This document shows, piece by piece, positions 44,890 to 53,392 of a DNA stretch of 64,000 bases. Within the stretch, counting starts at the first letter, position 1, and each line of letters opens with the position of its first letter. Made by a program: the position numbers and the translations under genes. The notes below the pieces were generated by a model that saw only the letters and a program-made list of their open reading frames with translations, did not search any database and was not told the DNA's origin. This stretch comes from Nitrosospira multiformis. GTDB lineage: Bacteria; Pseudomonadota; Gammaproteobacteria; Burkholderiales; Nitrosomonadaceae. Location: assembly GCF_900110185.1 (NCBI RefSeq), contig NZ_FOCT01000004.1, positions 62,001-126,000 of the forward strand, given 5' to 3'.

Positions 44890-47228
44890 AAACTAAAACC
44901 CCCGTTACACCCGCAGGAAACACCATGCTCATGAAATTAGCAATGATTCTTCTCATGGGAATAGTGCTTTTGTCTCTGCCGCTCCCCGTACGAGCCGACA
45001 CTCCAATTATCGAAGTGGGTGCACAAGAAACTATTCAGCTGCTGAGCAATCAACTCGCCGAAAGCCGGAAACAGACGTACTCAGAGCTCTCCAGGCTTGG
45101 ATTCGGAGCTGAAGTTGCTGCTCTGCAGAAACAGGGAGTTGGCCTCATAAACAATTTTTCGGCAAGCTCGGTTATCGAAAGTCTATATAGGCGCGCCGAA
45201 ACTAGAAAGCGGGGCGAAGGGGCCCGCTTCTTGGCCATCCTCTACAAGGACGCAGCAAGTAACTCGGCTGCCATTAGTAGAGACCCGTACTTCGTGAAGC
45301 TGAAGAATCGGTTTTCTGGAGATGAGCTTGATATCCGGAAACAACCTATCCAGTTTGCCCCCGTCTCTGAAATACCAAAGCTTTTGAATGGGCCTCCCTT
45401 GCCCAAACAGGTGGAAAAGGCAATTGGCTTCCTCTCGGAGGCTTATTCGGGGCGAGGCCTCGCTCAGATGCGTGTATTGGCGCTGCGCACATTCCGTGCC
45501 CGAGACTTCAACGCGCGAGCATTTGAGCGTACTCTGCTTGAATCCACTACACCTGAAGAGGCCCTACGCAAACTGGTCAAGATCGGCACGCCCCAGCCGA
45601 AGGCGGAAGTCGCGTTGCGCACACTTATGTTGGACGCCATGGCGCGAAGCGCGTCGCTAAGTATAGATCCAGCTGCCATAGAAGTTATGAAAGAACTTTC
45701 GCGCGACTTACCACTTGAGCAGCAGCGTTATGCAGCCGCCGAGGACATTCTTCCGAGCCGCATGACCCAGATGACCGAGGCGCAGGATGCAAAGCAACCG
45801 GGCAAGATTGAGAAATCGGAACGGAAGGACGTGATAGCGTCATTGGACGGCAACGGCGGGGATGGGCTTAAGGAGAAATCGAAGCTTACATCACATCCCG
45901 ATGCAGTGAATTTCCGTAATTCCTATGAGAAATACATCGATGAGACGTTCGAGAAGAGAAATAATGACACAAGCTCGAAAACGAACCCATCACGCTTTTC
46001 GAACTCAACAACGCCCCCGCGTACTTCACGTTTATTTTCCGTAGCGAGTGTATCCCCCGCAGCCGGCCGCGGTGTATCAGTTGGTGCAAAGGTAACAAGC
46101 GATATCAAAGCGAAGCCAGCTAGCGCGATTTGGTTGGCAAACGACATGGACAATCGATTTGGGCGGCTGTTTGTCCTCTTCCCTCCAAAATCGGGTTCCG
46201 CACCCGTCGTCGCAGCATCACGTGTCCTCTTTACCGACAGCTTCCGAGCCGCACAAGCGGTGTTGTCTTCAAGCCATAACCCGACCTCAGTGTTTCAGGA
46301 GGGTGAGATCCTCGTGCTAATGAGCATGGATCCAAGTAGTGCCGTGACGAGGGAGGCTTCAAAGAAACAGCAGGAAAAGATCAACGCCGTAAGGATGGCA
46401 GGAATTGAAAAGCTCACTGAAACCGAGAAACGTCGTCTTATCCAGCTCTCACAAGCCCTCAAAGGTATCGGAGACAATCCACATCTCGACGCTAATGCTG
46501 AGGCGGATGCGAGAAAAAAATTGACGGAGCTGATTTCGCTGTCCTCGAAGGGCGTAGACCGGCTAGATAAAAAATATATTAACAACGCTATGGAGGAGAT
46601 AGCAGAACTCTCAGCGGAACGAGGAGTAGTTACCCACCCGGCATTGTTTGGGCGTGAACTAGCATGGTCCACCATTCGGATCGATTTCTGGTACAACCAA
46701 CTCAACGCGCTAGCAAAGGAAGCTCAAACTATGAACGGAGGCAGGAAGATACCGCAAAATCTCAAGAGGATCGCACCACGGGACATGGACACTTGGCAAT
46801 ACTATGAGCGCGGCTCTCGTATTTCTCTCCGGTCGGAGGGTGGAAAAGCGCTCAAATTGGTGGTGACATCTCTTGCGAATGACACAAACCCCGCTGTTTC
46901 CAGTGCCGGCGAGCGTAGCCATTTTTCTGTTGCGATGTTCAGTCAGCTTCCTGGTACAGGTTCGACTCCTGCTGAAGACGGTTTGTTTCGCCGCCCTGAT
47001 GTCGAGAAAGAATATCAACCTCTCCTAGACTGGTTAGCCACTAATCACCACGATTTTATGCGGCTCAACGATTTCTCAGAATCATTCTCCCTATTGCGCT
47101 GGTTGGGTTCAATTGGAACAAGCGTGACCGTGGAGAATATTGCACAAGACCGCACGGCCCTAGCGACACCTGATCGCGTCGATGTTCGCAAGGGACCGTA
47201 CATTGGATCGGAATTTGGGCGCGAGTGA
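44886..47228 (+). CDS. Large exported protein of unknown function, TIR operon
   Basis: A 780-residue protein with a signal peptide (LAMILLMGIVLLSLPLPVRA|DT). The mature part is mostly helical and charged, with leucine-rich heptad-like segments (TIQLLSNQLAESRKQTYSEL; EKINAVRMAGIEKLTETEKR), a low-complexity Ser/Thr/Pro stretch near residues 355-400, and a later aromatic region (LAWSTIRIDFWYNQLNALAK). I recognise no domain. Overlaps of four bases with the genes on both sides show coupled translation with the TIR protein and the small third protein. It could be an envelope sensor or an effector; there is no direct evidence. Confidence 0.72.
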   Translation: MKTKTPVTPAGNTMLMKLAMILLMGIVLLSLPLPVRADTPIIEVGAQETIQLLSNQLAESRKQTYSELSRLGFGAEVAALQKQGVGLINNFSASSVIESLYRRAETRKRGEGARFLAILYKDAASNSAAISRDPYFVKLKNRFSGDELDIRKQPIQFAPVSEIPKLLNGPPLPKQVEKAIGFLSEAYSGRGLAQMRVLALRTFRARDFNARAFERTLLESTTPEEALRKLVKIGTPQPKAEVALRTLMLDAMARSASLSIDPAAIEVMKELSRDLPLEQQRYAAAEDILPSRMTQMTEAQDAKQPGKIEKSERKDVIASLDGNGGDGLKEKSKLTSHPDAVNFRNSYEKYIDETFEKRNNDTSSKTNPSRFSNSTTPPRTSRLFSVASVSPAAGRGVSVGAKVTSDIKAKPASAIWLANDMDNRFGRLFVLFPPKSGSAPVVAASRVLFTDSFRAAQAVLSSSHNPTSVFQEGEILVLMSMDPSSAVTREASKKQQEKINAVRMAGIEKLTETEKRRLIQLSQALKGIGDNPHLDANAEADARKKLTELISLSSKGVDRLDKKYINNAMEEIAELSAERGVVTHPALFGRELAWSTIRIDFWYNQLNALAKEAQTMNGGRKIPQNLKRIAPRDMDTWQYYERGSRISLRSEGGKALKLVVTSLANDTNPAVSSAGERSHFSVAMFSQLPGTGSTPAEDGLFRRPDVEKEYQPLLDWLATNHHDFMRLNDFSESFSLLRWLGSIGTSVTVENIAQDRTALATPDRVDVRKGPYIGSEFGRE

Positions 47229-47461
47229 GCTCGGGAAATGTTCTGGGATTGCTTGGGCTAACTCCCAAAGAACTTCCGCAAGAACGATCAAATGTTAACA
47301 TTTACTCACCTCGAGACGGAGCAAGGCGCCTTTATTGGGAGTTCAGCGAGGATGGCGATCTGACCACTCGGGAATCGATCGAATCTATATTAGATACCGA
47401 GCCAGATCGCCGACAAGAGCTTGGGCGTTGCATGACGCTTTCATCCCCAGTCTTGTCATAA
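47225..47461 (+). CDS. Small protein, third gene of the TIR operon
   Basis: A 78-residue acidic protein (SSGNVLGLLGLTPKELPQER; ARRLYWEFSEDGDLTTRE). It starts at GTG inside the GTGA that ends the previous gene; this overlap is the main reason to believe it. No family is recognised and there is no signal peptide. It could be an accessory or immunity-type partner. Alternatively the frame is fortuitous. Confidence 0.5.
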   Translation: MSSGNVLGLLGLTPKELPQERSNVNIYSPRDGARRLYWEFSEDGDLTTRESIESILDTEPDRRQELGRCMTLSSPVLS

Positions 47462-47541
47462 TCGATATGAGACGAATCAACCCATTCGTAAAGCCGCCGA
47501 GCTAGGCGGTTTCCCCGGGACAGGCGGATTCACTAGTTTCC

Positions 47542-47760
47542 TCACTCTTTCGCCGAAGCGAGGATGTCCCGCAGCTTTGAGTGCAGCATGTTCACCGTCA
47601 GTCCGTCAGCGTTGGCGAAGTAAATTTTTGGATAACGCTCCGCGCTTCGCAAGCGCTCCAGATTTGCTCGCGGCACGGGACCCTAGTCCTCGTCCCGTTC
47701 ATAGTGCGTGTCATGCGGAGTGCCCTCCTCGGACCGGCAATGATCACCCCCTTGCGTCAT
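47542..47760 (-). pseudogene. Small gene interrupted by an in-frame TAG
   Basis: Reading from an ATG at 47758-47760, the frame runs MTQGGDHCRSEEGTPHDTHY then ERDED, meets TAG at 47683-47685, and continues in the same frame through ANLERLRSAERYPKIYFANA and DGLTVNMLHSKLRDILASAK to a stop at 47542. The second part is strongly protein-like. Either a 73-codon gene has one nonsense mutation or a 44-residue protein starts at the GTG at 47676. No family is recognised. Confidence 0.35.
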
Positions 47761-48728
47761 ACCGCGCCATCTAAGCTTCCCACTAGTGTAGGAGAGAGCA
47801 GGGGTGCAAGGTTCCAAAACGGGAGTCAATAGGGGTAGGCGCTCCTAATATCCGGATAAAGCTCGAAGATATCCAGCTGCCCTCGTGTTAACCACAGCTC
47901 TAGTCAGGTGGCCTCCTACAAGGTGTATAAGCGCTCGGTTGGATATATTTGTCGAGCTTTTTCAAAGTCTCATTGCCAGTTGCGATGAGATTTTCCTGCA
48001 CGTTTACCCTGAGGTTCAGGCAATCTAGCCTTGGGCGGTAGCTACGGAATCTGCTGACAGTGGATAAGAAAGTTTGTATGGTCTCACGTTCTACCCCTTG
48101 CGTTGTTCGCTCTTCAGACCTCGCACCCGTCGGCATATATGATTATGTGCCAGTAAGTGGCTGAAGAGCCCTTGGCGTGATGAGCTGTACATGAGTAAAG
48201 GATGTCGAGAGGTTAGATCCGGCAGTAGGAATAAGGGCTACATATCCTTGAATGACTGTTGCCGAGATTACATTTCTCTAATGTCACAAAATGAATGGCC
48301 CCTTTGAGATTTCGCGGATATCCCAGGTAACTTCTCAGACACTTCTATCAGCTCAAATCGAAACTGCTAAACCCGTCCATAATGACCCCCCCTTTCTCAA
48401 TTTCGCGCACATCATTTTTTGCCTAAGCGCTCGGGTTCCAGGCAAAAAGCCCTTGAGTTTTGACCCCCCTATCCCCTTGTGAGAGTTTGTTCTCATAGCT
48501 GCTTTTTCTCTTCCAAGTTTCTATGTATAGACGCGAATTAAGTGAAATAAGTGAAGAAAGGCATGGCTACTGGGTTTGCGATGTTTTATTAAAGGTAAGA
48601 AAAGGTAAATTAAGCACGAGGTGAAGAGTCGTTCGATCATCCACATGCTCTCTCAGCACCTTTTTTCGCCCTTTTCTTACCCTTAATTCTCCGCTCTGTA
48701 CTCGGTGAATCGGCTTTTCTACCTTTTC
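47761..48728. other. Gene-poor stretch inside the island
   Basis: Nearly a kilobase with no gene I can support. A minus-strand frame at 47900-48136 has no recognisable protein. The sequence CTTTTCTTAC occurs near 48671 and 48723 and inverted (GTAAGAAAAG) near 48597, close to the end of the primase-helicase gene; these short inverted copies might form a terminator-like fold or mark an old junction. Confidence 0.35.
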
Positions 48729-51107
48729 TTACTTCTTTTCATAAGGAAAATATCTCAGCACCGGTCGTCCTCCTGTGGCCTCCTTGCGCTGTTCGATCAG
48801 TGGCGGCGCAAGATTGAGCAGCAACTCGAGCGCGTTCCTCACCTCCTTGATCCGCTTGTTTAGCCACATTCCCTGCAAGGCTGTAAGCGTGAGGCCAGGG
48901 TTTTTAATAATCTTCTCCAGCACCTCGGTTACAAAGGGAGCGAGAGCCCCTTCATCGTCCTTACAATTGAAGACGTAGGTTATGCTCGCATTCCAATATT
49001 CGATCCACGCAAACGCGGCGTGCAAGTCTGTGGGCTCGATGACAACACGCCCCTCCATGGCAGCAAAAATCATCGCGAGCATCCGGGCGTACATTTCCGA
49101 GCGGGCAAGCAGGCTTCCCCCTCTGCCCTCACGGTCACGGCTGATCCACTTGTATTGCTCAACCCACAGTTCGCGCGCTGCCTCACTCAGGATCACTTCA
49201 CGCACATTATTTGCGTGCAGATCCCCATTTGTTACCACCACTATCATATTCGCCACCCGCTCCCCCAGTTCCTCGATAGTCCCCTTCGGCGTGGGCTGGG
49301 GTAATGCGACCAGCTTGGGTCGATATACATGAGCCATAAGGAAACGGTTCAAGAGCCCGTTCGCCACATCGTTCTCGGTAGCTCTGATACGCAGCTCATG
49401 ACCAGTGATGTGTCCGGTAATACACACATGGGGCCGGCTTGCGCTGATAGGGTCTGTTTTTGTGAGTGTCTTGATATCGTGACCATCAAATACCGTACGG
49501 ATCGTAGCGGACAAATTATTATTGTCACGGCGCACGTGCGAAAAGACATTATCAAATTCGGTCTCGATCACAAGCATCCGCTTATCAAGAACGCCAGCAT
49601 CGCCCCCTTTGCCTTTTTCATCAGCTTCACGGGGGTCCCTGATGTGCATGGCAATGCCTTCACCCGTTGAGAGAGCCCCCTTATAGACATTGAGGTAATC
49701 ATGGAGCCCGGTTCGTTCATTGATGATTACCTCCGCACGCTTGAAGATCTTGGTGACCGTCACTTCGGATGTTCCTTTCCGCGCCTTCCCACTCTTGCCC
49801 ACGATAAGTACGAAAGGTCGGCAATGTATGACTGCGTCTCCGATAGGCTGGAAAATGCCTCGCCCCATCAGCGCACTGAAATAAGATATGGCGTTTGCGG
49901 CAACCGCAACCGGATGGGCTTCACTGCTATCACAGGCGGCAGTGACGATGTCTCGGATCAGGGGAACAAAACCCACCTCTGCCATTTGCGGCTGGTCCCG
50001 GAGAGGAATCTCGGCAAAATCTGTGCTGCTTATTACCTTCGGCCTTCCGGATGCTTCTATCTCATGCAAAGACACAACATTCGCCTCTGTCATCGCCGGA
50101 GCGGCAATCGGGAGTCCCGCTGTACTTTCAAGCTGTGAGTCCTCATTTAAATAATGCTCTAGAGCATCAGAGGTCGGCTCTGGAAGATGAGCAGGCTTTT
50201 GCGCCACGGCGAAAGCGTGCCGTACTGCTTCCTGCCCCACCAGCACGTGCAGGTCATTGAAGTCGGTAGGTCGACTCCCCATGTCACACTGGGAGAAGTT
50301 GGGCACAGCCAATAGGGCGTCGACGGCTATCGCAGCTTGGGTCGCCTTGGTCAGCCCCGGATTACCTTCAGTCCATTGATCATGATCAGCGCACAGAATA
50401 ATGGTTGACTCCGGATGATGCCTTCTTATTGCCTTCGACACGGGCAGGAGATTACCGGCGTTGAACGCGACAGCCACCGAATGACCTGTTACTTCATGAA
50501 TGCTGCAAGCAGTAGCAAAGCCTTCGGCGATACACACTGCCTCAGCTGGTTCACCCAGCAGACAATATCCGCCAAAGATTTCGCCATCCTTCAGAAACAG
50601 CTTGCTTCCATCCTCCTTGATGAATTGCAAACTGGTCAGCTTCCCGTCAATATAGATGGGAATGATCAGCCGTTTGCCAAGCTGCCGGAGGCTGTCATGA
50701 GGACGAATACTTTTCCTGACCAGATAGGTGTGATCAGGATTTGGATTCGTGCCGATGTTGTACAGTTTGGATGCTCGCTCTGCCGCCTCGGCATGCAAGC
50801 GATCGCGCTCGTTTTTTGCTTCCTGCCGTGCCTTTTCAATCTGCACCTGATAAGCCTTCCACTCAGGTGGTAATAGGCCCTCCAGATTTTTTGCATGCCA
50901 AGTGATCTGCTGTCCTGACTTGAAGTCTCCAAACACGGCGATATTGCCATCGGGAAAAAGCTTGACGTAACCGCTAGCATTGCCGTTGACCTTATTGCCG
51001 ACCGGAAAGCGGAAAAATCCACCTCCGCTTGGCTTCAGCGGTTCTGGTCTGTACTGATGTCGATGCATGAATTCGACCAGAGCAGGGGGTAAAGATGCCC
51101 TGATCAT
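48729..51107 (-). CDS. Toprim primase - DUF3987 helicase-like replication protein
   Basis: A 792-residue replication protein. Residues 1-300 contain a DUF927/primase-like start and a toprim domain (AVCIAEGFATACSIHEVTGH; TIILCADHDQWTEGNPGL; DFNDLHVLVG), residues about 350-780 a DUF3987 helicase-like domain (PFVLIVGKSGKARKGTSEV as Walker A; MLVIETEFDNVFSHVRRD as Walker B). Proteins of this design replace P4 alpha-type primase-helicases on integrative elements and satellites. It overlaps the next upstream gene by four bases (ATGA) and lies in a module with alpA and a repeat region that may be its origin. Confidence 0.86.
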   Translation of the reverse strand: MIRASLPPALVEFMHRHQYRPEPLKPSGGGFFRFPVGNKVNGNASGYVKLFPDGNIAVFGDFKSGQQITWHAKNLEGLLPPEWKAYQVQIEKARQEAKNERDRLHAEAAERASKLYNIGTNPNPDHTYLVRKSIRPHDSLRQLGKRLIIPIYIDGKLTSLQFIKEDGSKLFLKDGEIFGGYCLLGEPAEAVCIAEGFATACSIHEVTGHSVAVAFNAGNLLPVSKAIRRHHPESTIILCADHDQWTEGNPGLTKATQAAIAVDALLAVPNFSQCDMGSRPTDFNDLHVLVGQEAVRHAFAVAQKPAHLPEPTSDALEHYLNEDSQLESTAGLPIAAPAMTEANVVSLHEIEASGRPKVISSTDFAEIPLRDQPQMAEVGFVPLIRDIVTAACDSSEAHPVAVAANAISYFSALMGRGIFQPIGDAVIHCRPFVLIVGKSGKARKGTSEVTVTKIFKRAEVIINERTGLHDYLNVYKGALSTGEGIAMHIRDPREADEKGKGGDAGVLDKRMLVIETEFDNVFSHVRRDNNNLSATIRTVFDGHDIKTLTKTDPISASRPHVCITGHITGHELRIRATENDVANGLLNRFLMAHVYRPKLVALPQPTPKGTIEELGERVANMIVVVTNGDLHANNVREVILSEAARELWVEQYKWISRDREGRGGSLLARSEMYARMLAMIFAAMEGRVVIEPTDLHAAFAWIEYWNASITYVFNCKDDEGALAPFVTEVLEKIIKNPGLTLTALQGMWLNKRIKEVRNALELLLNLAPPLIEQRKEATGGRPVLRYFPYEKK

Positions 51108-51400
51108 GACACCTCCTTTGCCAGAAATTCCCGAACAGCAGCTAACACTGCCCTTTGTCTTCGTCCCCCGCGGCGATGTTTAGCCGTACAATTTTGGCAT
51201 AGTTGGCAGAGATGCAGTATTGGTAAACGCAGGCCATCCGGTGCAACATGCAATTCTGCAGACGGCTGAAAAAGCGCTGTGAAAGGTTTGAGGCAGGATG
51301 CGCAGCACGTGTATTTGAGGATTGTGACTGGCAGCTGATGCTTTTCCTCCAGCAGCTGAAGGAGTCTTTTGCCCCGCGGCACTTCAACGAAGTCATCCAT
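51104..51400 (-). CDS. Small Cys-rich putative zinc-binding protein
   Basis: A 98-residue protein with cysteine pairs TCCASCLKP and CQLCQNC, spaced as in a zinc ribbon (C-x2-C ... C-x2-C), then a basic segment HRRGGRRQRA. Similar small proteins sit before toprim/DUF3987 genes on other elements. Its stop overlaps the primase-helicase start by four bases. It probably binds DNA or helps replication; no family name can be given. Confidence 0.65.
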   Translation of the reverse strand: MDDFVEVPRGKRLLQLLEEKHQLPVTILKYTCCASCLKPFTALFQPSAELHVAPDGLRLPILHLCQLCQNCTAKHRRGGRRQRAVLAAVREFLAKEVS

Positions 51401-51541
51401 TAGGGGTCCTCCGAAATTGATTGGTAGCGTTTAATTGGCTGATAGCGGTAGGGCGTATAGAACTAGATAAGCCCGGAAGCAAGACATCGGGAGATGTGAG
51501 TTCTCCTACAAGCCTCAGGAAAGAGGACAAAAATAGTGTGT

Positions 51542-51904
51542 TCATTTCTCTCCCTTTCCTGACTTAGCACGCGGCCGACTCGCTATCCACGCGTGTATCT
51601 CCTCGCCCCGCCATCCAACTGCTGACCCCGAGAGCTTTACCCGCTTCGGAAACAAGCCAAGAGCTTCGAGCCGATATATTGATGATCTGGAAAGACCAGT
51701 TAGCGGCTTCACCCGCTTCATCCTATAAATTGCGTCCCGGTTGTTGACCTCAAAAGCTGGGACTATCTCACTTGTTTTGCAGGGCGAATCGCCTATGTCC
51801 AACTTGGTAGTTTGTGGCACAAGCAGGGCGGTCTGGGTTGAGGAGCTGGATTGCCGGCGGGGAGCATCAAGGGGTGGGAATACTGCTTTGAATTGGGTTT
51901 TCAT
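51542..51904 (-). CDS. AlpA-family regulator
   Basis: A 120-residue protein whose C-terminal half is an AlpA/excisionase-type winged helix-turn-helix (YRMKRVKPLTGLSRSSIYRLEALGLFP; VGWRGEEIHAWIASRP). The N-terminal 50 residues are Ser/Thr/Pro-rich and probably disordered. AGGAGG lies four bases before the ATG, so the start is firm. In P4-like islands AlpA controls integrase expression and excision. The iteron-like region just upstream could include its operator. Confidence 0.88.
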   Translation of the reverse strand: MKTQFKAVFPPLDAPRRQSSSSTQTALLVPQTTKLDIGDSPCKTSEIVPAFEVNNRDAIYRMKRVKPLTGLSRSSIYRLEALGLFPKRVKLSGSAVGWRGEEIHAWIASRPRAKSGKGEK

Positions 51905-51972
51905 AATGCCTCCTATGAGATACCAAGCACGCTAACGGTGTTGCTTTGGTATAGAAGCAGTGTCAGTCACCG

Positions 51973-52073
51973 TTTTTGAAATTTCAAAAATGGCGGAAAA
52001 TGGCGGATTTTGGCGAGAATGTGGCGAAAATTTGCCTAAAATTTAGGCAGGCTTGGCGTAAAATGGCGAAAAC
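51973..52073. promoter_or_regulatory. Iteron-like region with two palindromes, candidate origin/operator
   Basis: In order: a perfect 18-base palindrome TTTTTGAAATTTCAAAAA (51973-51990); TGGCG units at 51991, 52001, 52011 and 52022, spaced 10-11 bases (one helical turn); a perfect 17-base palindrome TGCCTAAA-A-TTTAGGCA (52033-52049); two more TGGCG units at 52054 and 52064. Each unit is followed by an A/T-rich stretch. It lies 69 bases upstream of alpA near the replication genes. Phased repeats suggest cooperative protein binding, as in a replication origin or a multimeric operator. Confidence 0.65.
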
Positions 52074-52427
52074 GTGAGCTGACTGGATAGAATGACCTTT
52101 AGAGGGATAGCTCGGAAGACAAGGCCAATTTTAGGTATTGACAACAGCCGTGTAAGCAGCTGGTTAAACAGTTTCAGTAGATGCGAATTTCTCAACTTTT
52201 GGAAGAAATTTACTGCTAGCTGAGGAATGGGGAATTCAGGCGACAGTTAATTTGGCACAGTGGGCGCTATCGGATAGAGAGGTATTTAAAAAATCCCCTT
52301 GTTATCGAAGCGAATTCGTTCTGTAGTAAAAGGGCGCAATGTTAGCGATAAGGATGAATGATAGAGTCGAAAAAATCCTGGGTTTTTCCATTCATCGGAA
52401 GTGTTGTTTCCATTGCAGCAATAATTG

Positions 52428-53237
52428 TTAATTATAGAGGTGAGTGTCATTCTCTCCAGTAAAGAGCTCTTTCATGCTCCTGCTGCGTCGTGGAAGGTTA
52501 TTTGCTAATTTCTGATCGATTTGGCGGCGCGTGCAATTCGTATTGTTTTTGATAAGCCATTCCCCAACGAGAAAAGGGTTATAACAGATCTCGGTTAGAC
52601 CTTGTTGTCTGGCATTTATCAGCCCATTGCGCGCAGCCCTTTCGAAGTAATTCTTCCATGTTTCTTTGTCTATCATGTTAAACAACGCTGCTATTCCTGC
52701 CCTTGTTAATGGGTCAAACAACGCGGCAAGGTGTTCTTCATCTGAGTTTGCAGGGGGCGAGGAAATTAGAGGAATTTTTGGCGTGCTAACCGCAACAGAA
52801 CCTGGCTCATAGCCGTCAAGGACAATAAGTGACGTAAGCGCGTGTCCTTTATTTTTGGGTAGATGCATTGAGTATAGGGTCAAATATTGTCGTAACTGAT
52901 ACTCAAAAAAAAGCACGTTGTTACCCGATTCCCTGAGTTCAGTTTCTTCATCTGTTTTTTTCTCTGAAGGGATCTGTTCTGAAGCTCTCCGTGCCTTTTT
53001 TTCAGCTAATGCATCGTTAGCCACTCGATATAAGCCCAGCAGCAGCAATATTTGGCATGCTAAAGCTTGACGTTCGGTCATTAACGATTTTTTCTTGGCA
53101 AGTATTCTTCCCAGCATCCAATCCGCCCGACCTTTTCCTATTCCTGGTCCAGCTACGGTTCGATAATTCTCGGGGACTAAATCCCCTAAGTCGTGCAATA
53201 TTTGGGCGCGAATCAATACCAGATCACCCTCATCCAT
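52428..53237 (-). CDS. Hypothetical protein of the island replication module
   Basis: A 269-residue soluble protein, not recognised. It is largely helical (QALACQILLLLGLYRVANDALAEKK; FFEYQLRQYLTLYSMHL) with a C-terminal segment LARAGIAALFN-like (RAGIAALFNMIDKETWKNYFERAARNG; residues about 180-205) that recalls helical proteins encoded on P4-like islands. GAGGG precedes the ATG by five bases. It lies between the iteron region and the SIR2 gene. A regulatory role is guesswork. Confidence 0.55.
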   Translation of the reverse strand: MDEGDLVLIRAQILHDLGDLVPENYRTVAGPGIGKGRADWMLGRILAKKKSLMTERQALACQILLLLGLYRVANDALAEKKARRASEQIPSEKKTDEETELRESGNNVLFFEYQLRQYLTLYSMHLPKNKGHALTSLIVLDGYEPGSVAVSTPKIPLISSPPANSDEEHLAALFDPLTRAGIAALFNMIDKETWKNYFERAARNGLINARQQGLTEICYNPFLVGEWLIKNNTNCTRRQIDQKLANNLPRRSRSMKELFTGENDTHLYN

Positions 53238-53392
53238 AATTTCCCTCTTTAATTCGTCTGAAGAAACAAATTGGTAGCCCTATGAGTCTTTGATCTCCTG
53301 CACAGCCTCTTCTGACGGACGTCTATCTTTAAAACACGTAGGCAGCGAGCATTCACGTTCTGCCTTTCCAACTATAAAGTGAAAGGTTCGGA

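Noticed and set aside
47900-48136. Minus-strand 78-codon frame in the island gap
   Set aside because: No ribosome-binding site, no family, and composition not convincing.
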